Assembly: GCA_947177845.1 (NCBI GenBank)
Contig: CAMWVZ010000042.1
Span: forward strand, 1-7,902
DNA from: an uncultured Bacteroidales bacterium
GTDB taxonomy: Bacteria > Bacteroidota > Bacteroidia > Bacteroidales > P3
Direction: 5' to 3'
Length of the DNA stretch: 7,902 nt
Part shown: one piece after another, positions 1-5,316 of the stretch
Position numbering within the stretch: position 1 is the first letter of the stretch
How the letters are laid out: each line of letters begins with the position of its first letter
The notes under the pieces: generated by a model
Told to the model about the DNA's origin: nothing
Database searches by the model: none
The model's input: only the letters and a program-made list of their open reading frames with translations
Position numbers and translations under genes: made by a program

Positions 1-54
1 CAAAAGGATATAGATAGGGAAATTAAAAACATGCGGGCGGAGAAGCGCAAATGA
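1..54 (+). CDS. Possible 3' end of a convergent plus-strand gene (5' end outside window)
   Basis: Reading the plus strand in frame 1 from base 1 gives an uninterrupted 17-residue tail, QKDIDREIKNMRAEKRK, ending at a TGA stop at 52-54. The composition is strongly charged and basic, looks like a real protein C-terminus, and has no in-frame stop before position 52. The tail is followed by a hairpin and then by the convergent end of the minus-strand operon, which is the usual arrangement for two genes meeting tail to tail. The family cannot be recognised from so few residues. The alternative is a minus-strand start at 32 (MFLISLSISF, running off the left edge), which I consider less likely. Confidence 0.35.
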   Translation, partial: QKDIDREIKNMRAEKRK

Positions 55-69
55 GCTTTCTTTTTTGGC

Positions 70-111
70 GGAAAACCTTATCAACTTTTGAAGTTGATTA
101 TGGAAGGTTCC
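70..111. terminator. Hairpin between convergent genes, possible bidirectional terminator
   Basis: A perfect 8-bp inverted repeat (ATCAACTT at 80-87, AAGTTGAT at 91-98) encloses a 3-base loop. It is extended by a second 6-bp arm pair (AACCTT at 74-79, AAGGTT at 104-109) with a 5-base bulge on one side, and by GG/CC at 70-71 and 110-111. It sits 27 bases past the minus-strand stop at 138-140 and 15 bases past the plus-strand stop at 52-54. The stem is AT-rich and neither strand has a clean U-tract directly after it, so termination is inferred mainly from position and pairing. Confidence 0.4.
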
Positions 112-137
112 TATAATTCTTAAAGATGACAGGCTTT

Positions 138-1781
138 CTAATAAATCAGGTAATAGTAATAGGGGTAGGTGTGGCCGTATTCGGCGGTGAGCTCTTCGGT
201 GGTCTTCTGACCTTGCAGCCAAAGCGAAAAATCGTGCAGGAAACGGCGGAAATTCCGTTCCACGCTCTCGTCCACAGGCATATCCTTCAGGAAAGTTTGA
301 ACCGAATCCGAGATTGGGAACATTTCCCGCTGCATGATGCAGATCAGTTCCTGTAAAGGACGCGGAAAATTCTCATTCAACCGAATGTAGGAAGGAATTA
401 GAGAGGAGGCGCCCATTAAATCTTTTGACAATAGCCTATCTAAAAGCAAACAATCTAATGTGGCGCGAGAAGATGGATTTCTCTGTATGGAATCAATTTG
501 TATAGAATTAGATAGTTCCAACCATCTGTCGGCATCCTTTCCATAAAACAAGGTTCCTTGCAGAATACGGATGTATTTGTTGGCCAGGCCGTATTGGTAA
601 CTGGCCAGCATAGAGGGGATGCAGATCCGTAGGTTGGCATAGGAAAAACGATTGTAATCCAGTAAGTTTACTCCTATATAATAGGTTGCTGTGGGGTTTT
701 CTAAAGCCCTTTGGCGAAGCATGCTTTCCAATGAAAAATCTATTTGGCGTAAATCATTGTGGAGATTGTAGATTTCGGGGATACGATAGTAGGAAAAGAA
801 GCGAGAAACAAGGTTCCCCGAACCGATAAGCGCCGTTTTCGTATAGGACGCAAGACGCAGGCGGAAAATAATTTCGTCCTCCGAAAGCCCCGCATAAAAC
901 GTGTTTTGCCCATTCATTACATCGCTTATCGGGCAGGGATGGGAAAACCAATAGGCATCGGCAAATTCCAAGGCATCGGCATAACGTTCTTCCAAGCACA
1001 ATCTTTCCGTCTGTTTTACAAGTAAGAAAAACTTAACGGGGTGGGGGAGCCTATTATGGAAATTCGGTAAATCCGAAACAAGCCCTTTTTGAATAGACAA
1101 GTGATTGGTATGTAAAATATTGGCTTGTATAGCAATGCCGAATAAGAAAGGAATAAAAAGCCACACCCCTGATGTCGGCCTAAAGGTAATGGCTTCTCTT
1201 ATAACCATTGCCACCAAGAAACAAAGGGAACAAAGGCCACCCGTTACGGAAAAACTCAAAATCAACCAAACGGAACCCATTGCTAAACGTCCGCAGGTAG
1301 GCAATTTTCCTGAAAGAAAAAAAACGAAAAGCGATAACAGCAGGGTGTAGGCAAAGTAGAAAGGGAAAATGGGGCTCAGCGCCAACCAACACCAAACTCC
1401 CGCCCACAAAAAACCAAACAAGGGAAATAAAATTGCAAACCACGCTGCCTGTTTAGGAAAAAGTCTTTTCAAGAAATGGAGACTGCAAAGAGAGGCCATT
1501 ACCGAAAAACCTGCACAAAGCAGACTAAAGGTTACATAAACACCCCACCCCTTGTAAAATTGAAGAAAAAAAGCTCCGATGAGTTGGGGAACAGGGTAGA
1601 ATATATCCAAGCCCGGCAATTGGTTTCCTCCCGCCAAAAAGGCGCGTAGAAAATCGAAGGAGAACGAGAAAAAAGAATTTCGCTCCAACGACCACAATAG
1701 CTCGTCATAATGCCAAGCCACAAAGCAGGCAACGAGAAGAGATGTCGGCCACAATAAAATTTTATTGTTTTGTTTGTACAT
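138..1781 (-). CDS. Full-length DUF6057-like membrane protein with C-terminal helical domain
   Basis: This 547-residue protein has two parts. Residues about 8-222 are very hydrophobic, with roughly six or seven likely membrane segments (near 8-24, 62-76, 80-103, 112-134, 138-157, 167-194 and 206-222). Residues about 255-547 are soluble-looking, helix-rich and TPR-like in texture. The soluble part contains the block from ERLCLEERY to RFFSYYRIPEIYN (259-339), a P-x-x-L-Q-E-x-x-x-x-M motif near 474-483, and an aromatic tail (YGHTYPYYYYLIY). These features match the Bacteroidales family I know as DUF6057, of unknown function. The ATG at 1781 is chosen because it starts just before the first membrane segment and overlaps the upstream propeller gene by 20 bp, which suggests translational coupling. 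The gene ends the operon with a TAG stop. If the first segment enters from the cytoplasm and there are seven segments, the soluble domain would be periplasmic, consistent with its lipoprotein paralogue at 3374-4552. The segment count is by eye. Confidence 0.8.
   Translation of the reverse strand: MYKQNNKILLWPTSLLVACFVAWHYDELLWSLERNSFFSFSFDFLRAFLAGGNQLPGLDIFYPVPQLIGAFFLQFYKGWGVYVTFSLLCAGFSVMASLCSLHFLKRLFPKQAAWFAILFPLFGFLWAGVWCWLALSPIFPFYFAYTLLLSLFVFFLSGKLPTCGRLAMGSVWLILSFSVTGGLCSLCFLVAMVIREAITFRPTSGVWLFIPFLFGIAIQANILHTNHLSIQKGLVSDLPNFHNRLPHPVKFFLLVKQTERLCLEERYADALEFADAYWFSHPCPISDVMNGQNTFYAGLSEDEIIFRLRLASYTKTALIGSGNLVSRFFSYYRIPEIYNLHNDLRQIDFSLESMLRQRALENPTATYYIGVNLLDYNRFSYANLRICIPSMLASYQYGLANKYIRILQGTLFYGKDADRWLELSNSIQIDSIQRNPSSRATLDCLLLDRLLSKDLMGASSLIPSYIRLNENFPRPLQELICIMQREMFPISDSVQTFLKDMPVDESVERNFRRFLHDFSLWLQGQKTTEELTAEYGHTYPYYYYLIY
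765..1007 (-). repeat. Duplicated coding segment, copy in the membrane-protein gene
   Basis: This stretch encodes residues 259-339 of the DUF6057-like membrane protein, starting just after the membrane region. It pairs with 4196-4438 in direct orientation, about 3.4 kb apart, and includes the exact 29-base match at 832-860. The two copies are in frame and both genes are intact. Confidence 0.85.
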
Positions 1782-3369
1782 CGCAGGTTAGAGCTTGATT
1801 TCTCTTGGCTTTGGCTATCTTCTCCGGGGATAGGCCGGAGGCGTTTTTTACAAACATAGGCAAGTTGAAAGCGCGAAGAGAAGTTTTATAAAAGTTTGGA
1901 TTTTTTTGCGGAAGCAGGAACGGGCGGCTGAATTGTTTACCATCAAAATAAGCAAAGTAAGGATGGAGATGGTAGCCGTCGGCCCGCTTGCTGTTCGCTA
2001 CCACCCACTTTCCGTTGCTTGACCAATGATGCCAACTTTCGTCGTCGGGAGAGTTGAGCTCTTCCACATAACGCGCATAGGCTTCTTCGTTGCAAGAAGT
2101 GCTGCCCGTGGATTGCATGGAGTCGAATTTCATCAAATCCACCAACACTAAATCTCCTTGCGATTGGTAGGGAACAGAGTTGAAAAGCGAGGTGCAGCAA
2201 AGCAGGAATTTTCCATCGGGGCTTATTTGAGGAATGGCGTAACTATGCCCTGCTCCTCCCCGCAAAATTGTTTCCACTGGACCGGCAAAACGCCCCTCTT
2301 CTGGTAAAAATTTTATTCTGACCAAATCGAAATAGATATGGCGTACCCGCTCGGTGTGATCGGGGTAGAGCGCCACCGTGTCGGTGCTCACCTTGGCCGT
2401 GCGGCAGAAATACAACCACTCCCCGTTGGGGCTCCAAGCCGGCCATGTTTCCTCAAACGCCTGTGTCCAAAGGTTGCTGTCAAGGACAATGCGATTTGCG
2501 AGAGGTTCGTAGAGAATGATATTGGAGGCACTGTCCAAGATATTAACAAAGGACTTATGCGCATCTATGCCGTCCACACCGACCATGTTAGAGGAAAAGG
2601 CTATCCACTTGCCGCAGGGATGCCAATCGGCGTAGGCCAATGTAAGAGGCATTTGCAACGAATCGGGCAAGGATTGTAGCGTTGCGTCCAACTCTCGGTT
2701 CGACGGCGGGACAATTTTCTGCAAAAGATTATCTTGCCATACCAAAGTACCTTCCGATGGCTTGCGCAGGTGGAGGATCATATAATCGGCATTCCTATTG
2801 TGGTAGGTATGACAATTAAAGCAGTTGTTTTCCATGAGGGCATTGCTGACCAGTATTTTTTCGGAAAAACTTTCCAACGAGCGTTCACAGAGAAGAATGG
2901 TATGGTTTTGGGCCGAAATGGGTTGCACCGATCTGTAGGTGAAATAAGGGTCTATGGAGTCGGCCACGCGCCAATGTATAGGCGGGAAAGTATAGGTGTT
3001 GCCGTTTTTGGTGCGTGCGGAAATGTCGAGACGGATAGGTGAGCCTGTTTGATAGGCTTCTCGCAAGAGTTTCCGCCAAAATTTCATAGGAAAGCGGACG
3101 CCCTTTTTGCCGGCGTGGAAACATTGTGCGGAAGTTTCCGCGGACACTTCTACCCAAAATCTTTTAAAACTATCGGGTAGACAGAAGTTGAGAGGCGCGA
3201 TATTGCAGGGAATCACCAAGCCGTCGCCATAGTTTGGGTAGAGAGGCGCCACATCTCCTGTCGGTTGTGCATTCGGTGTTCTATGCCCACAACCTGCCAA
3301 TAATCCGGCCATGAGAGCGAGGCCGATATATAGGCTAAGGATGGTTGCAAAACGATATGGCTTTTTCAT
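1762..3369 (-). CDS. TolB-like (PD40) propeller lipoprotein with one CxxCH haem c motif, paralogue 2
   Basis: The protein has 535 residues. It has a basic N-terminus, a hydrophobic stretch and the lipobox LLAGC with the lipid-carrying cysteine at 27, so it should be an envelope lipoprotein. Next comes the signature YPNYGDGLVIPCNIAPLNF (44-62, with Cys55) and SIDPYFTYR (138-146). A single haem c attachment motif C183-F-N-C186-H187 follows, preceded by NN. Propeller repeats of PD40/WD40-like type follow: WHPCGKWIAFSS (about 249-260), WSPNGEWLYF (312-321), ISPDGKFLL (382-390) and WSSNGKWVVANSKR (449-462). A conserved PFLLPQKNPNFY segment lies at 483-494. The 'TolB' label describes only the propeller; no Tol-Pal neighbours are present. 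Haem attachment is predicted from the motif alone. The gene lies 4 bp downstream of the helical lipoprotein gene and overlaps the next gene by 20 bp. Blade 1 has HPCG where the other repeats have SPNG, SPDG or SSNG. Substrate and partner are unknown. Confidence 0.85.
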   Translation of the reverse strand: MKKPYRFATILSLYIGLALMAGLLAGCGHRTPNAQPTGDVAPLYPNYGDGLVIPCNIAPLNFCLPDSFKRFWVEVSAETSAQCFHAGKKGVRFPMKFWRKLLREAYQTGSPIRLDISARTKNGNTYTFPPIHWRVADSIDPYFTYRSVQPISAQNHTILLCERSLESFSEKILVSNALMENNCFNCHTYHNRNADYMILHLRKPSEGTLVWQDNLLQKIVPPSNRELDATLQSLPDSLQMPLTLAYADWHPCGKWIAFSSNMVGVDGIDAHKSFVNILDSASNIILYEPLANRIVLDSNLWTQAFEETWPAWSPNGEWLYFCRTAKVSTDTVALYPDHTERVRHIYFDLVRIKFLPEEGRFAGPVETILRGGAGHSYAIPQISPDGKFLLCCTSLFNSVPYQSQGDLVLVDLMKFDSMQSTGSTSCNEEAYARYVEELNSPDDESWHHWSSNGKWVVANSKRADGYHLHPYFAYFDGKQFSRPFLLPQKNPNFYKTSLRAFNLPMFVKNASGLSPEKIAKAKRNQALTCDVQTKQ

Positions 3370-3373
3370 GATG

Positions 3374-4552
3374 TCAGTGCATTAAGGAGTCTTGTAGGGC
3401 CTCTGGACTGGGTGTGATGAAACGACTGAAGTAATAGTTGTAGGCGAAGGTATAACCGAATTTCTCGGTCAGTTCTTCTGGAGTCTTAAGGTGGCATTGC
3501 CATAGTGAGCGAGCCTGCAAGAATTTCCCAAATTGTTGAACTGTATTATTATCCCATTCCATGCGTACTAAATATGCTTGTATGGAATCGGCTATGGGTA
3601 TTTCTTCCATTTGCATAATCCAGAATGCCTCCTGTAGGGGTTGGGGAATTTTGTAGGTAGAGGTTGCGTCAGAGGATGAGGTTTGCCCGCTCAGGCGCAG
3701 ATAATCGGGAAGCATAGCGGCAACATCTTCCAGTTTCTTATAAAGCAAGTTGTTGAGTATTATACAGCTTAAAACATTGAAGGAATTAGGATTCTGCTCC
3801 CATCTCATATAAAGTTCTTCCGTTAAGCTTGAGGGATCATTCATATAGTCGGTGAGACCCTTTTTGCCATAGTCGGTGATTTTTTTTGCCAAAGCCACCA
3901 CTTCGTCCGAGGCCGAGACCTCTGGATTCCGCAAGAACGCCAACACCTCACCATACTTGAAAGCCTCTTTCTCCCAACCCTTCACTCCCGACCACACCTG
4001 GATATACCGTTCCGCCAGATTATATTGCCCGCAAGCCATCATAGCCGGCACCATTAATGTCAACGCCTCTCCCGACAATCCGGTTTTTTCCATCATGTTA
4101 ATACCAAAATAGTAAACGAAGGTAGGGTTGTCGAGAACCCGTTGACGGAGCATCCACTCCAACGAATATTTGCTTTGCGGACCATCCTCCATGCCATTGT
4201 AGATTTCGGGAATGCGGTAGTAGGAAAAGAAGCGCGAAATAAGGCTACCCGAGCCGATGAGAGCCGTTTTCGTATAGGACGCAAGACGCAGACGGAAAAT
4301 GATTTCGTCCTCCGAAAGCCCCTCGTAAAGCGTGTTCTGCCCGTTCACCAAATCGCTTATCGGGCAAGGGTGAGAAAACCAATAATCATCGGCAAACGCC
4401 ACGGCCTCCTCATAGCGCTCCTCCAAGCACAGCCGCTCCATTTTCTGCAACTTCTTCTCCAAGTTGTCGTCCGCAGCCCCGCCGCAACCCGCCAAAAGTC
4501 CAGCCACCAATCCCACGGCCAACATCCCGCCAATTTTCGCTATAATTTTCAT
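3374..4552 (-). CDS. Short DUF6057-like protein: lipoprotein carrying only the soluble helical domain
   Basis: The protein has 392 residues. It starts with MKIIAKIGG and a hydrophobic stretch ending in LLAGC, so Cys23 is the predicted lipidated residue, followed by GGAADDN. Residues 39-119 match residues 259-339 of the membrane protein at 138-1781 at 70 of 81 positions. The rest is more distantly related but keeps LEWMLRQRVLDNP, the P-x-x-L-Q-E motif (304-309) and the aromatic tail FGYTFAYNYYFSRF. It therefore equals the soluble C-terminal half of that protein, with the whole membrane region replaced by a lipid anchor. Compared with the membrane paralogue it has an insertion around 190-250 and a Ser/Thr-rich stretch (TSSSDATSTY, 291-300). 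The acidic pair at +5/+6 after the lipid cysteine might favour surface export in Bacteroidota, but this is weak. The ATG at 4552 is preceded by GGGGTAGACA. I see no consensus Bacteroides promoter in the 48 bp between this gene and the antitoxin stop, so read-through from the TA promoter is possible. Function unknown. Confidence 0.8.
   Translation of the reverse strand: MKIIAKIGGMLAVGLVAGLLAGCGGAADDNLEKKLQKMERLCLEERYEEAVAFADDYWFSHPCPISDLVNGQNTLYEGLSEDEIIFRLRLASYTKTALIGSGSLISRFFSYYRIPEIYNGMEDGPQSKYSLEWMLRQRVLDNPTFVYYFGINMMEKTGLSGEALTLMVPAMMACGQYNLAERYIQVWSGVKGWEKEAFKYGEVLAFLRNPEVSASDEVVALAKKITDYGKKGLTDYMNDPSSLTEELYMRWEQNPNSFNVLSCIILNNLLYKKLEDVAAMLPDYLRLSGQTSSSDATSTYKIPQPLQEAFWIMQMEEIPIADSIQAYLVRMEWDNNTVQQFGKFLQARSLWQCHLKTPEELTEKFGYTFAYNYYFSRFITPSPEALQDSLMH
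4196..4438 (-). repeat. Duplicated coding segment, copy in the lipoprotein gene
   Basis: This stretch encodes residues 39-119 of the helical lipoprotein. It is the near-match of 765-1007 in the membrane paralogue, with 70 of 81 encoded residues identical by direct comparison. At DNA level it contains an exact 29-base match (4263-4291 against 832-860) and a further 21-base match shortly after it. Similarity drops clearly beyond the IPEIYN end of the block. Confidence 0.85.
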
Positions 4553-4600
4553 TGTCTACCCCTATACAAAAGAAAAACAAAATCCAAAGACTATTGTAAC

Positions 4601-4912
4601 TTAAAAGATAGTCAGTGCCACCTGCCGTCCCAGCCCCTCAAAAATCCGGAAAAGCGTATGGAGTTGAATATCGGATTTGCCGTTTTCCAATCTCGATATG
4701 TAGGTTTTCTTTGTACCAATCCTCTCTGCAAGTTGCTCTTGCGTGAGGCCGGCTCTCAACCGTTCTTCCTTAAGTGTCACGGCAAGGCTGAATGCAGCGG
4801 AATCGGCATCAAATTGTTCTCTTTCCGGAGTGCCGGCAACACCATACTCCGCGTCAAGAAGTTCATCGAATGTACGGGCTTTCATTATAGCCGCCTTTTT
4901 ATTCTTATCCAT
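4601..4912 (-). CDS. higA: HigA-type antitoxin, XRE-family helix-turn-helix protein
   Basis: This 103-residue protein is the probable antitoxin and autorepressor of the pair. The N-terminal part has the TFDELLDAEYG...TPEREQF pattern (residues 14-34) that I know from Bacteroidales antitoxins of this type. It is followed by an XRE-type DNA-binding domain at about 46-96: LKEERLRAGLTQEQLAERIG, then a recognition helix around KKTYISRLE (68-76). The ATG at 4912 overlaps the toxin stop by 8 bp (ATGGATAA), a usual sign of coupled translation. A second in-frame ATG at residue 10 (4885) is possible but would remove this overlap. Toxin first and antitoxin second is the HigBA order. The antitoxin is expected to bind and neutralise the toxin and to repress the promoter upstream of the toxin gene. 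The symbol is by family resemblance only. Confidence 0.87.
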   Translation of the reverse strand: MDKNKKAAIMKARTFDELLDAEYGVAGTPEREQFDADSAAFSLAVTLKEERLRAGLTQEQLAERIGTKKTYISRLENGKSDIQLHTLFRIFEGLGRQVALTIF

Positions 4913-5249
4913 TTTGTTTTTCGTTAAAATAGTCCGTCATTATTTTTGTTGCCTTTTCAATCTCTTTCGCTGGTGTTTTTCTTGTTTTCTTCTGGAAACC
5001 ATTAAACAATATCACCAACGCCCCTTCATCAAAGCAACAAAAGATTCGAAATATATCACCCCCGAACTCCACACGTATTTCGTAGAGGCCTTTTGTTCCT
5101 TCTATGCTTTTCAGTATGGATACAGGTATTCTCTCCATCGTCCTAACGACGTCGAGGCAGTAGTTTATCTTTCGTCTAACACTTTCTTTCTGTCCTAGAT
5201 AAAACTGCCTGAAGTAGTCTTTGTATATGTGGATGGTGCGGTGTATCAT
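4905..5249 (-). CDS. higB: HigB/RelE-type toxin of a type II toxin-antitoxin system
   Basis: The protein has 114 residues from the ATG at 5249, beginning MIHRTIHIYKDYFRQFY. The core resembles the RelE/ParE superfamily in its phage Gp49-like branch: SIEGTKGLYEIRVEFGG (48-64), IFRIFCCFDEG (67-77), LVILFNGFQKKTRKTP (79-94) and a C-terminal EIEKA helix (97-101). Members usually act as ribosome-dependent mRNA nucleases; activity here is inferred. An in-frame TTG at 5288 would add 13 residues (MWNVNFLVNFANE), but it lies inside the -33 element of the promoter, so it cannot be the start on a transcript from that promoter. The ATG at 5249 is therefore chosen, and it matches the usual N-terminus of relatives as I remember them. 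The gene overlaps the antitoxin gene by 8 bp. No truncation or frameshift is seen. Confidence 0.87.
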   Translation of the reverse strand: MIHRTIHIYKDYFRQFYLGQKESVRRKINYCLDVVRTMERIPVSILKSIEGTKGLYEIRVEFGGDIFRIFCCFDEGALVILFNGFQKKTRKTPAKEIEKATKIMTDYFNEKQNG

Positions 5250-5257
5250 TTCGTTTG

Positions 5258-5289
5258 CAAAGTTAACTAAAAAGTTTACATTCCACAAA
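5258..5289 (-). promoter_or_regulatory. Bacteroides-type promoter of the toxin-antitoxin operon
   Basis: On the minus strand, TTTG (5289-5286) is followed by exactly 20 bases and then TAACTTTG (5265-5258). This fits the Bacteroides sigma consensus of a -33 TTTG and a -7 TAnnTTTG with 19-21 bp between them. The toxin ATG begins only 8 bases past the -7 box, so the transcript should have an extremely short leader or none. Confidence 0.75.
5259..5279. promoter_or_regulatory. Candidate HigA operator: direct repeat plus palindrome over the -7 box
   Basis: On the plus strand, AAAGTTAAC (5259-5267) and AAAGTTTAC (5271-5279) form a direct repeat with 8 of 9 bases equal and a 12-bp period. The first copy contains the perfect 8-bp palindrome AGTTAACT (5261-5268). 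Both lie between and over the -33 and -7 elements, where an autorepressing antitoxin would be expected to bind. AT-rich DNA gives such short repeats by chance, so this is tentative. Confidence 0.35.
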
Positions 5290-5316
5290 TAGACTTACCG
5301 GCGGTGGGCGCTCTTG

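Noticed and set aside
1..32. Minus-strand start at 32 reading MFLISLSISF off the left edge
   Set aside because: Hydrophobic and superficially like a signal peptide, but only ten codons are visible. The hairpin and the charged plus-strand tail favour a convergent gene instead.
1762..3369. True TolB of the Tol-Pal system
   Set aside because: The protein has a lipoprotein signal, a haem c motif and a different N-terminal domain, and there are no tolA, tolQ, tolR or pal neighbours. Only the propeller repeat type is shared.
4553..4600. Promoter for the helical lipoprotein gene in the gap after the antitoxin
   Set aside because: TTTG-containing strings are present, but none has TA two bases before it together with a TTTG 19-21 bp upstream, so no promoter is called.
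4142..4927. Plus-strand open frame of 261 codons crossing the helical lipoprotein and the antitoxin gene
   Set aside because: It is antisense to two clear genes and spans their intergenic gap. The composition is not protein-like and no domain is visible.
5250..5288. TTG start adding 13 residues to the toxin
   Set aside because: The TTG overlaps the -33 promoter element, so it would not be on the transcript. The ATG at 5249 fits the family N-terminus.
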